NCBI RefSeq assembly: GCF_036492635.1
Contig: NZ_AP025305.1
Span: forward strand, 2,046,001 to 2,110,000
Direction: 5' to 3'
Source of the DNA: Aureibacter tunicatorum
GTDB taxonomy: Bacteria > Bacteroidota > Bacteroidia > Cytophagales > Cyclobacteriaceae
DNA: 64,000 bases
Shown: in pieces, positions 56,144 to 64,000 of the stretch
Layout of the letters: each line of letters begins with the position of its first letter
Position numbering within the stretch: position 1 is the first letter of the stretch
Program-made: the position numbers and the translations under genes
The notes under the pieces: model-generated
The model's database searches: none
What the model was told of the DNA's origin: nothing
The model's input: only the letters and a program-made list of their open reading frames with translations

Positions 56144-58519
56144 TTAAAATTTGAAGTTATAGGTTACTGAGGGTAAGATTGGGAATAGATATACCATTAC
56201 AGCTTCTCTAGATCCATCACTTTTTATATTTCCATCACTATCCTCGGCAGGTCTTGTAGTTATTGTGAATGGGTTTTTTCTGTTGTAGAGATTATATATC
56301 GCAAAAGTCCATGAGCTTTTCCATTTTCGATTTTTATTTTTGCTAGGGTTAAGTGTCGCTGAGATATCCAATCTGTGAAAATCAGGTAATAAGTAATTAT
56401 TTCTTTCTGAATATAGGTCTGGAGAATATTCAAATATGTCATACTTGCCTGTGGAAACAGTAATTGGTCTGCCTGTAGAGTATGTAAATATTCCGCCAAA
56501 TGTCCATTTTTCATTCAGTTCATATATCGCATTTAAGTTGAAGACATGCCTTCTGTCGTAATTTGCTAAAAATTCCAGACTAGAATTTACCCCGTCGATT
56601 ATTCTTGTCGCTTTTGATAAAGTATAGCTAGCTGCTCCAGTAAGAGCTCCCTTATTTTTTTTTAGGTATAACTCCAAACCATAACCTTTAGCTTCTCCTT
56701 GTCGGAATTCCGTTGATAAATTCTCATTAAAAAAGATGTCTGCATTGTCTGCAAAGCCCGTTATGCTTTCAAGAGTTTTATAATAAACTTCTATGGAAGC
56801 CTCATAAGTGTTTTCTTTGAAATTTTGAAAATACCCCAATGCAATCTGATCAGCTAATTGCGGATCTAAATATGGAGAGCTAGGTTGCCATGTATTGAAA
56901 GGGATTGGAACGGTTGAGTTGGAAATTAAATGTTCGTATTGGACCATTCTATTATATGAGGCTTTAATAGAGTTTTCATTGTTTAAAAGAAACCTCAATG
57001 CAATTCTTGGCTCAATATTAACGAAAGTCCGTATAGATTTCCATTGTCCATAGTGTTCTTCACCTGTTCTAATAGGCGTGATGTTATTAGTAGGGTCTTG
57101 GTAAGTGTATATAGTTGTACTTCCTGTATTGGTGAATATTGAAAGTCGAGCTCCGTACTGAGCGCTTAGCCAGTCATTTATTTTTTGGTTGTTTGAAACA
57201 TAAATATTGTTGCTAATAGCCCAAAGTCTTTCTAGTTCAACATTTTTAAAGTTTGTGCTTTCGCCTGTCGGACTTATTTCTCCTGGAAAATATTCCTTAA
57301 AGCTTAATGAGTAACCAATATTGAGTTTGTTTGATGGGTTTGCATCCCAAGTAAGATCGTAGATATATGTGGCTTCTTTATTGAACGAATCCCATTTGAA
57401 GCCATTGTCGTCGATCTTATTATCGAACAGGTAGCCAAATTGAGCATAGGTGAGGTGCATAGAAGAATTAAGTTTGGGATTGAAAACATGATCCCAGTGT
57501 ATTCCTGCATTAGCATTTCCCCAGTTAAAAGCGACTTCTCCTTCATTGAATTGAATTTTGTCTTTTCCAAAATACCCGCTCAGATAAAGTCTGTTTTTTT
57601 TATTTAATTTATATGATAATCTCGCGTTTAGGTCGTAATAACTCAAAAGATTTGAGTTCACCGCTGGATCGTTTGATAATCTTTGAAAAAGATCAATATA
57701 AGATCGTCTTCCTGAAACTAGAAAAGATAGCTTGTCTTTGATAATAGGCCCTTCGATCATCAATCTACTTGCTAGTAATCCGATTCCTCCTTCGGCGGTG
57801 AGTGTTTCAAAATTTCCTTCTTTGGTTTTAATATCTACGATTGAAGAAAGCCGGCCTCCATAGGAAGCAGGAATTCCTCCCTTATAAATTTCTGAAGATG
57901 AAATTACATCTGCGTTGAATACTGAAAATAAACCAAATAGGTGTGAGGCGTCATAAACTGGCGCATAGTCAAGGTAGATCATATTTTGATCAGCGCTCCC
58001 TCCTCTAACAAAAAAGCCAGAAGTGCCCTCCCCAGCGTTGATAATGCCTGGTTGTAGTTGAATATTTTTAATGATATCAACTTCCCCTAATAGTGAAGGG
58101 AGTTTTTTGACTTTATCAATGTCGATTTTTATAGTGCTCATTTGAACACTTTCGAAATTATCTGTTAACGCTTCATCTGTGATGACGACTTCATTCAAGG
58201 CTTGACTTGATGGATCTAGTGATATGTTCAAGGTTTGATTCTTATTCGCAGTAACTTCTATTTCTTTGCTTTCGAAGCCCATGAAGGAATAAGTTAGATG
58301 AAAAGTCATGTCTTTGGGGAGTGTCAAAGAATAATTTCCCCTTTCATCTGTAGCAGTTCCATTTTTAAGTTCTTTAATAAAAATAGTTACTCCTAATAGT
58401 GGTTCTTGGTTTGAAGCGTCTATAATATTGCCTTTAATCGTAATGTTCGCGTTTTGACTAAAAAGCATATTGTTGAAGCAAAGCATAAGCAATGCCAAGA
58501 GGATAAAGTTTGTTTTCAT
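56144..58519 (-). CDS. TonB-dependent outer-membrane receptor
   Basis: 791 residues. Signal peptide (about 1-21), an N-terminal carboxypeptidase-regulatory-like domain (NITIKGNIIDASNQEPLLGV, about 25-105), a plug domain (ELKKL-type, GFFVRGGSADQNMIYLDYAP; VYKG-like EIYKGGIPASYGGRLSSIVD) and a 22-strand barrel to the final aromatic-Phe end YNFKF. The receptor imports a substrate with energy from TonB; with a DUF4249 partner, not SusD, so it is not a classical SusCD pair. Substrate unknown. Confidence 0.92.
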   Translation of the reverse strand: MKTNFILLALLMLCFNNMLFSQNANITIKGNIIDASNQEPLLGVTIFIKELKNGTATDERGNYSLTLPKDMTFHLTYSFMGFESKEIEVTANKNQTLNISLDPSSQALNEVVITDEALTDNFESVQMSTIKIDIDKVKKLPSLLGEVDIIKNIQLQPGIINAGEGTSGFFVRGGSADQNMIYLDYAPVYDASHLFGLFSVFNADVISSSEIYKGGIPASYGGRLSSIVDIKTKEGNFETLTAEGGIGLLASRLMIEGPIIKDKLSFLVSGRRSYIDLFQRLSNDPAVNSNLLSYYDLNARLSYKLNKKNRLYLSGYFGKDKIQFNEGEVAFNWGNANAGIHWDHVFNPKLNSSMHLTYAQFGYLFDNKIDDNGFKWDSFNKEATYIYDLTWDANPSNKLNIGYSLSFKEYFPGEISPTGESTNFKNVELERLWAISNNIYVSNNQKINDWLSAQYGARLSIFTNTGSTTIYTYQDPTNNITPIRTGEEHYGQWKSIRTFVNIEPRIALRFLLNNENSIKASYNRMVQYEHLISNSTVPIPFNTWQPSSPYLDPQLADQIALGYFQNFKENTYEASIEVYYKTLESITGFADNADIFFNENLSTEFRQGEAKGYGLELYLKKNKGALTGAASYTLSKATRIIDGVNSSLEFLANYDRRHVFNLNAIYELNEKWTFGGIFTYSTGRPITVSTGKYDIFEYSPDLYSERNNYLLPDFHRLDISATLNPSKNKNRKWKSSWTFAIYNLYNRKNPFTITTRPAEDSDGNIKSDGSREAVMVYLFPILPSVTYNFKF

Positions 58520-58653
58520 GGGGAGAAAATCTATTTTTCTAAAATTTACCCCATAAGGATTATCTAAACAAAGAGAACGTTAAATTTTTTTTATATAAAA
58601 TTATAAAAGGTCTAATGTATATTTAAACTTAGAGCTTTTAATTTTAATTAAAG

Positions 58654-60195
58654 CTAAATATTAGCACTTTCCCTGTCCAATGTTCTGTATTGGACGGCTT
58701 CAGCAATATGCTCCATTTTAATAGATTCAGAGCCAGACAAGTCAGCGATAGTTCTTGAAAGTTTAAGGATTCTATCGTATGCTCTTGCGGAGAAGCCTAA
58801 TTTGTTCATAGCTGTTTTAAGAAGAAGCTTGCTTGATTGATCTATTTCGCAATATTTTTTTATTAAATGAGAGGGCATCATTGCATTGCAGTGAATGCCT
58901 TTTATTTCCTCAAAACGACTATTTTGCATATTTCGGGCTTGTATTACCCTTTCTCTTATTGTGGCACTTGATTCAGAACTTCTATTGGAAGTCATCTCGT
59001 CAAATGAAACTGGAGAAACTTCCATATGCATATCTATGCGATCCAAGAGTGGACCAGAAATTCTTGACATTGCTTTTTGGATAGTTTCAGGACTCCAAAA
59101 GGAATCATCGCCATCTTTTCCTGCTTGAAAACCATAGGGGGTTGGGTTCATGCTGGCGATAAGCATAAAGTTCGCAGGGAAGTCCACTGATATCTTAGCT
59201 CTTGAAATAGTTACTTCTCTATTTTCAAGTGGTTGACGCATTACCTCTAAAGTATTTCTCTTGAACTCCGTTAATTCATCCAAAAAAAGAACTCCATTAT
59301 GGGCAAGCGAGATTTCTCCTGGTTGGGGAATACTGCCGCCTCCAACTAAAGCAACATCACTGACTGTATGATGAGGTGATCGGAAAGGCCTTTTGGAAAT
59401 AAGATTTGATTCGCTACTTAATTTTCCTGCAACTGAGTGGATTTTTGTGGTTTCAAGGGCTTCATGCAAAGTAAGTGGTGGCAATATGCTTGGGAGTCTT
59501 TTCGCTAACATCGTTTTGCCCGCACCTGGAGGACCTATCATAATGACATTATGTCCACCTGCGGCTGCAATTTCAAGAGCTCTTTTGATGTTTTCCTGCC
59601 CTTTTACATCCCCAAAGTCCAAATCCGTTTCTTCGACTTCGCTGTTGAAAATATCTCTTGTGTCACAAGGAAGGGGAGCAATTGTTTTTATGCCATTAAG
59701 GTGGCTGATGGCGTCGGAGAGATTTTCAACGCCAATGACTTCCAAATTATTAACGATAGCGGCTTCGCGAGCATTTTCCATCGGAACAATGAATCCTTTG
59801 AATCCTTTTTTTCTGGCTTCAATTGCAATCGGCAAAGCTCCTTTGATAGGCCTTAATGTTCCGTCCAAGGCTAATTCTCCCATTATAAGATAATCTTCCA
59901 GTTCAGAAGCGGTGATCTGGCTGGAAGCTTTCAATATCGCTAAGGCAATTGGAAGGTCGTATGAAGAGCCTTCTTTGCGTATATCAGCTGGTGCTAGATT
60001 GACTACAATTTTATTACGGGGCATAAAAAATCCATTATGCTTGATAGCGGACTCCACTCTTTGCTGGCTTTCTTTTACCGCATTGTCAGGCAAGCCAACC
60101 ATGAAGAATTTAGCTCCTTGTCCAACACTGGTTTCAATAGTGATTGTCATGGCATTTACGCCAAATACTGCGGCTCCGTAAGTTTTTGATAGCAT
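58654..60195 (-). CDS. comM: YifB/ComM family Mg-chelatase-like AAA+ ATPase
   Basis: 513 residues. N-terminal ChlI-type domain (FMVGLPDNAVKESQQRV, NLAPADIRKEGSSYDLPIAL), Walker A GPPGAGKTMLAKRLPSI (about 223), Walker B LFLDELTEF, sensor SMNPTPYGF and a C-terminal lid with FSARAYDRILKLSRTIADL. ComM is a branch-migration helicase that helps integrate DNA during natural transformation. It ends a three-gene run starting with the ABC exporter. Confidence 0.93.
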   Translation of the reverse strand: MLSKTYGAAVFGVNAMTITIETSVGQGAKFFMVGLPDNAVKESQQRVESAIKHNGFFMPRNKIVVNLAPADIRKEGSSYDLPIALAILKASSQITASELEDYLIMGELALDGTLRPIKGALPIAIEARKKGFKGFIVPMENAREAAIVNNLEVIGVENLSDAISHLNGIKTIAPLPCDTRDIFNSEVEETDLDFGDVKGQENIKRALEIAAAGGHNVIMIGPPGAGKTMLAKRLPSILPPLTLHEALETTKIHSVAGKLSSESNLISKRPFRSPHHTVSDVALVGGGSIPQPGEISLAHNGVLFLDELTEFKRNTLEVMRQPLENREVTISRAKISVDFPANFMLIASMNPTPYGFQAGKDGDDSFWSPETIQKAMSRISGPLLDRIDMHMEVSPVSFDEMTSNRSSESSATIRERVIQARNMQNSRFEEIKGIHCNAMMPSHLIKKYCEIDQSSKLLLKTAMNKLGFSARAYDRILKLSRTIADLSGSESIKMEHIAEAVQYRTLDRESANI

Positions 60196-60200
60196 ATTCT

Positions 60201-60524
60201 TTATTGCTCTTTTGCGCTATTATTTTGATCCTCTGAAGGTTTGGTTAATACTGTGATTTGCTCATTAAGATCGAACATTTTTGCTTTTAGTTGAATTATT
60301 TCATTTTCAAGCTTCTTATTGGCTCTTTCTTTATTCTGTTGCTTTAACCAAAACACTCCAAGAACAAGTAGTGATATAATTAAATTAACTACACTTAAAA
60401 CTTGAAAAAAGTTATAATATTCTAAAATAAAATTGTATACAGTATTGATATTGAAGCTCAAGTATAATATTGTTAGTTGAAAAACTAAAAATATAACTGT
60501 AATGCTGATTTTTAAAGCTTTCAT
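60201..60524 (-). CDS. Small membrane protein with a coiled-coil tail
   Basis: 107 residues with two predicted membrane helices (about 7-27, ISITVIFLVFQLTILYLSF; about 42-60, VLSVVNLIISLLVLGVFWL) and a Lys/Glu-rich coiled coil (about 65-95, NKKLENEIIQLKAKM). It sits 5 nt before comM and 53 nt after the ABC exporter gene. Not recognised; an LapA-like or membrane-anchored scaffold is possible. Confidence 0.6.
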   Translation of the reverse strand: MKALKISITVIFLVFQLTILYLSFNINTVYNFILEYYNFFQVLSVVNLIISLLVLGVFWLKQQNKERANKKLENEIIQLKAKMFDLNEQITVLTKPSEDQNNSAKEQ

Positions 60525-60577
60525 TAGTTTGAGGATTAAAGTTTCTCCATTTAACGAAATTTGTGCTGTTTGTGATA

Positions 60578-62404
60578 TTATAAGGATTGCATTTCAATTA
60601 GTTTTTTGTAGATGCCATCTTTTTGGATTAATTCCTCGTGTTTGCCCCTTTCTTTGATTTCCCCTCTGTCCATGACAAGAATTTCATCTACGTGCTGAAT
60701 CGTGCTAAGTCTGTGGGCTATGACTATGGAAGTTCTGTTCTGCATAAGCTTGTTAAGAGCATCTTGAACAAGTTTTTCTGATTTTGAGTCAAGCGCTGAG
60801 GTTGCTTCGTCCAGTATTAGAATGTCAGGGTTTTTGAATACCGCTCGCGCAATGCTAATTCTTTGCCTTTGGCCACCTGAGAGCTTCGAGCCTCCTTCAC
60901 CGACCATAGAGTCATAACCGTTTTCTGTTTCGCTTATGAACTCATGGGCATTTGCGATTTTTGCTGCTCTTTTAACATCTTCTGGATTAGGGTTTTCAAC
61001 GCCAAACGCAATGTTGTTAAATATTGTGTCATTAAAAAGAATAGAATCTTGAGTTACGATTCCCATGTGTTTTCTTAATGATTCTAAAGTATAATCATTG
61101 ATTGGTAATCCATCTATTGCTAATTCGCCTGATAGGGTGTCGTAAAAGCGAGGGACCAAGTCCGCTAGAGTGGATTTTCCACTGCCTGAAGCTCCAACTA
61201 ATGCGACACTTTTTCCTTTTGGAATTTTTAAGTCAATATTTTTCAGAACGAGCTCTTCGTTGTAGCCAAATGATACTTTTTTGAATTCGATGCTTTCTTC
61301 AAAATTATTTAGAGAAACGGCATTTGATTTTTCTTTGATATCAGATTCAGTGTCTATGATTTCAAAAATTCTCTCACCCGCAGCCAAACCTCTTTGGATG
61401 TTGGTAAGTGATTTTGAAATGTTTTTTGCGGGAGTCAATACTTGGGAGAATAATGCTATAAATGATATGAATGTCGCTCCATCAAGAGGAGAATTGTTGT
61501 CAAGAATCAAGTTGCCACCATAAAGAACAATGCCTAAAATGATTGCAACACCCATGAATTCTGAAATTGGGCTAGCCAATTCTTTTCTGCGAGCCAATCC
61601 AACCATTAGGTCTCTTAGCCTAGTTGTTTCTTTGTTGAATTTATTGATGATATACTTATTGGCATTGAATGCTTTGATAACACGCATGCCAGTCAAGGTT
61701 TCATCCATGATGACCGTGATCCTGCCAGCTGTTTCTTGACTGTCTTTAGCTTGCTTCTTTAATCTTTTGGCAATGCTTGCAATCATACCGCCTGATAGAG
61801 GCAAAACAAGAATGGCCATTAGGGTTAAATTTGTTGAAATATAGAATAACCCAATAAAATAAGCTACAATCATAATGGGTTCTCTGAAGATAACAGTCAT
61901 GGAACTGATGATTGATGAGCCTATTTCTCCCAAGTCATTATTCATCCTGGACATAAGGTCTCCTTTTTGCCCATTTTTTATGAAGCCAATGTGCAATGAG
62001 TTGATTTTATTAAAGATAGTTGCCCTAAGATTTAAATATAAATTAGCAGCAAGGGTTTGAAGTATTACATCTGATAAATATCGGAATAGGGAAGCCATGA
62101 GCACTGCGATAAAAACGACAGCGCAGACAAAAATCAATGCGGAAAACTTGCCATAGGTATCGATATAGTGATGCAAATAAAAGTTGAAAAGGTCTTCAAA
62201 ATAGCGTGTTCCAATTTCGAATTCAGGTTTTTCTTTTACTATATTATTATTTTGAACAGTGTTGAAAAGTATATTCAAAACCGGAATCAATAATACGAGT
62301 CTGAAAACGCTGAAGAAAGAGTAAAATATTGAATATATAAAGTACTTTGGTGCGAAGTTTCTAAGTGGTCGCGCAAATGAGAGTATTCTCAAGTATGTGT
62401 TCAT
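60578..62404 (-). CDS. MsbA-like ABC exporter (fused permease-ATPase)
   Basis: 608 residues. Six-helix membrane domain (about 20-330), then the ATPase with Walker A VGASGSGKSTLADL (about 405-417), Q-loop IVTQDSILF, signature LSGGQRQRISIARA (about 512), Walker B DILILDEATSALD and H-loop VIAHRLS. Half-transporters of this class flip lipids, lipid A or drugs; MsbA is suggested by the size and layout but the substrate is not proven. Its stop is 53 nt from the next gene. Confidence 0.9.
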   Translation of the reverse strand: MNTYLRILSFARPLRNFAPKYFIYSIFYSFFSVFRLVLLIPVLNILFNTVQNNNIVKEKPEFEIGTRYFEDLFNFYLHHYIDTYGKFSALIFVCAVVFIAVLMASLFRYLSDVILQTLAANLYLNLRATIFNKINSLHIGFIKNGQKGDLMSRMNNDLGEIGSSIISSMTVIFREPIMIVAYFIGLFYISTNLTLMAILVLPLSGGMIASIAKRLKKQAKDSQETAGRITVIMDETLTGMRVIKAFNANKYIINKFNKETTRLRDLMVGLARRKELASPISEFMGVAIILGIVLYGGNLILDNNSPLDGATFISFIALFSQVLTPAKNISKSLTNIQRGLAAGERIFEIIDTESDIKEKSNAVSLNNFEESIEFKKVSFGYNEELVLKNIDLKIPKGKSVALVGASGSGKSTLADLVPRFYDTLSGELAIDGLPINDYTLESLRKHMGIVTQDSILFNDTIFNNIAFGVENPNPEDVKRAAKIANAHEFISETENGYDSMVGEGGSKLSGGQRQRISIARAVFKNPDILILDEATSALDSKSEKLVQDALNKLMQNRTSIVIAHRLSTIQHVDEILVMDRGEIKERGKHEELIQKDGIYKKLIEMQSL

Positions 62405-62492
62405 CGAAATGTTTAGTTTTTATATAAGTCGTTCACTTAAGTTCGAAACAGCAAGTTAGTAAAAAAATGATTTATGAATTGCCCTAGAGATG

Positions 62493-62523
62493 AAAAAAGC
62501 CAAATCGAATTGATTTGGCTTTT
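62493..62523 (-). terminator. Terminator of the alanine/sodium symporter gene
   Basis: Perfect 12-bp stem AAAAGCCAAATC/GATTTGGCTTTT with a 5-nt loop and a T run on the minus strand, 8 nt beyond the stop. Confidence 0.85.
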
Positions 62524-62531
62524 GAATTATG

Positions 62532-64000
62532 TTATGCATTTTGCTCTGTTTCTTCCAGTTTTTTTGTACCGTATTCTTTTTCAAAATCTTTCCAGTAAAC
62601 TGACACAGTGTCTTTCATGTCTTTTCTAAGCAACAGTATACCAATTAGATTGGGCAAGGTCATGAAGGCAATAGCAATGCCTGCGAATGTCCAGATAATA
62701 GTTGTGTCTGCGAATGAAGCGATGAAAAAGCCAGCGACATAAAGAATATTGAAATAAATAATGGATTTTGAACCAAAGAGGAATGTCATTGCTCGGCTCC
62801 CATAATAAGACCAAGAAATCGCAGTCGAAAAAGCGAAAAGTAAAAGGCCTATAGAAACAATGAATTTGCCGGATTCGCCAAAGAATCCTTTGGTGAAGGC
62901 TTTAGCTGTTAAAGGTGAGCTATGCAGTAATGATTTTCCGCTTACTGAAAGCTGTTCTATCTTGTCGGATATTTTTCCGTCTTTTACATTTAAGATTCCT
63001 GTAAACGGAGATTCATTGATCTGAATTTTAATTTCTTCGGCCAGCGATCTTGCATGTAAGGCTGAAATGTTCTTATTGGTGATTTTACCGTTGTTGACTT
63101 GTAAAATACCTGAGAACAAAGGCATTTCTTTTTCTCCCGAAAGCATTTGAAAGAGATTTTCTCTGTCTTGTTCTTTTTCATCTGAATAATTTACGGAGAG
63201 AAAATTAAGGTCGGACGTTTGAAATTGATTTTCGAATTTTTCATTCCAAACACCTGATGATAGCAAAGTCAAACCTGTAATCGTACATATGATTATCGTA
63301 TCGATAAATGGCTCTAAGATCGCAACGATACCCTCAGATACAGGTTCGTGAGCTTTTGCGGATGCGTGGGCTATTGGAGCGGAACCTTGACCCGCTTCAT
63401 TTGAGAATAAACCTCTGTTTACTCCTCTGTTGAAAGCAAAAGAAATTGTCGCTCCTAAGAATCCTCCTGCAGCGGCAGAGCCTGTGAATACATCTGCGAA
63501 TATGGATATAAAAGACGGCACTATGTTTTCAGCATTGTAAAAAATAACAGAAAGAGCTCCTATCAGGTAAATGAAAGCCATCGCAGGAACAAGTTTTTCG
63601 GTTACTTTTGCGATTCTTTTGATTCCGCCGATGATAACCAACCCTAATAATATAGCTAGGAAGCCTCCGGTTAATTTAGGGTCGATATTGAATGTGGCAT
63701 TGATGGAGGATGCGATACTATTGCTTTGAGGAAGGCTTCCTGTTCCAAAAGCGGAAATGATCGTGAAAATTGAAAACAAAATAGCGAGCCATTTCATGTT
63801 CAATTTATTTTTCATGTAATACATTGGTCCTCCAGACATGGAGCCGTCTTCAGCTTTTTCACGATATTTATGAGATAAAGTAACTTCGACAAATTTAGTC
63901 GTCATACCCAAAAAGGCAGTGACGATCATCCAAAAGATAGCTGCTGGACCTCCAAGGTGTATCGCATAGGCTACACCCGCGATATTTCCAGTGCCGACTG
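62532..64000 (-). CDS. Alanine/glycine:sodium symporter (AGCS family), 5' end outside window
   Basis: The frame runs off the window's right edge: before the ATG at 63929 the translation continues with [17 protein letters not shown], the AGCS core, so the true start lies beyond 64000. Seen next are [51 protein letters not shown] and [19 protein letters not shown] proteins take up alanine or glycine with Na+. Between two membrane helices (about 62915-63250) there is an extra segment of about 110 residues, outside the normal AGCS plan, holding a two-fold repeat of [12 protein letters not shown] / [12 protein letters not shown]. It probably faces the periplasm. Confidence 0.9.
   Translation of the reverse strand, partial: VGTGNIAGVAYAIHLGGPAAIFWMIVTAFLGMTTKFVEVTLSHKYREKAEDGSMSGGPMYYMKNKLNMKWLAILFSIFTIISAFGTGSLPQSNSIASSINATFNIDPKLTGGFLAILLGLVIIGGIKRIAKVTEKLVPAMAFIYLIGALSVIFYNAENIVPSFISIFADVFTGSAAAGGFLGATISFAFNRGVNRGLFSNEAGQGSAPIAHASAKAHEPVSEGIVAILEPFIDTIIICTITGLTLLSSGVWNEKFENQFQTSDLNFLSVNYSDEKEQDRENLFQMLSGEKEMPLFSGILQVNNGKITNKNISALHARSLAEEIKIQINESPFTGILNVKDGKISDKIEQLSVSGKSLLHSSPLTAKAFTKGFFGESGKFIVSIGLLLFAFSTAISWSYYGSRAMTFLFGSKSIIYFNILYVAGFFIASFADTTIIWTFAGIAIAFMTLPNLIGILLLRKDMKDTVSVYWKDFEKEYGTKKLEETEQNA

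Noticed and set aside
56144-58519. SusC of a polysaccharide-utilisation locus
   Set aside because: The partner is a DUF4249 lipoprotein, not SusD, and no glycoside hydrolase or regulator is present.
1-64000. tRNA or rRNA genes
   Set aside because: No T-loop motif with acceptor pairing and no rRNA-like stretch was noticed in any intergenic region; a tRNAscan/Infernal run would settle it.

Overview
The window comes from a chromosome of a Bacteroidota bacterium, most likely a marine Cytophagales-type lineage. Several things point there: three large secreted proteins with C-terminal type IX secretion (T9SS type A) sorting domains, a TonB-dependent receptor paired with a DUF4249 lipoprotein, A-rich leaders without Shine-Dalgarno sites, occasional TAnnTTTG promoter elements, and low GC throughout. 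The N-terminal style of the 798-residue putative effector recalls proteins of Aureibacter/Persicobacter-like bacteria, but the genus is only a guess. No rRNA, tRNA, CRISPR array, insertion sequence or prophage was seen.

Layout. 1-16.3 kb: two giant tandem paralogs (LamG, carboxypeptidase-regulatory-like and T9SS sorting domains), with a secreted phage-tail-collar-like protein between them; the first giant gene is cut by the window start. 16.4-24.7 kb: an accessory stretch with a putative zinc-metallopeptidase effector, a Spy-like small secreted protein, a low-complexity lipoprotein, a methyltransferase, a free-standing WYL-like domain, an unknown 628-residue protein with basic NLS-like tracts, an FCP1/NIF-type phosphatase and a PrcB-like lipoprotein. 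25-37 kb: mostly housekeeping genes (mgtE, a YtfJ-like protein, an HsdR-N nuclease-fold protein, an SLC13 permease with two small followers, dps, tyrA with an aminotransferase, a 57-codon small ORF, priA). 37-40 kb: a T9SS protein with eight MBG-type repeats. 40-64 kb: queA, menC with an unknown partner, a DUF7487-like protein, an unknown secreted protein, a HAD phosphatase, gyrA with a TPR protein, an outer-membrane protein, a PatB-type C-S lyase, an Omp85-family protein, a small lipoprotein, DUF4249 with a TonB receptor, comM (yifB), an MsbA-like ABC exporter and an alanine/sodium symporter cut by the window end.

How the parts work together. The giant LamG proteins and the collar protein are probably exported and displayed on the surface, the giants by T9SS; the collar gene and the second giant gene are only 20 nt apart and share a recognisable promoter. 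The tyrA/aminotransferase and TonB/DUF4249 pairs are tight operons. Many gene ends carry strong hairpin terminators, several shared by convergent genes. The best candidates for undescribed biology are the M91-like putative effector at 16.4-18.8 kb, the basic-tract protein with its FCP1-like phosphatase at 22.1-24.7 kb, and the giant-paralog/tail-collar cassette with signs of gene conversion.
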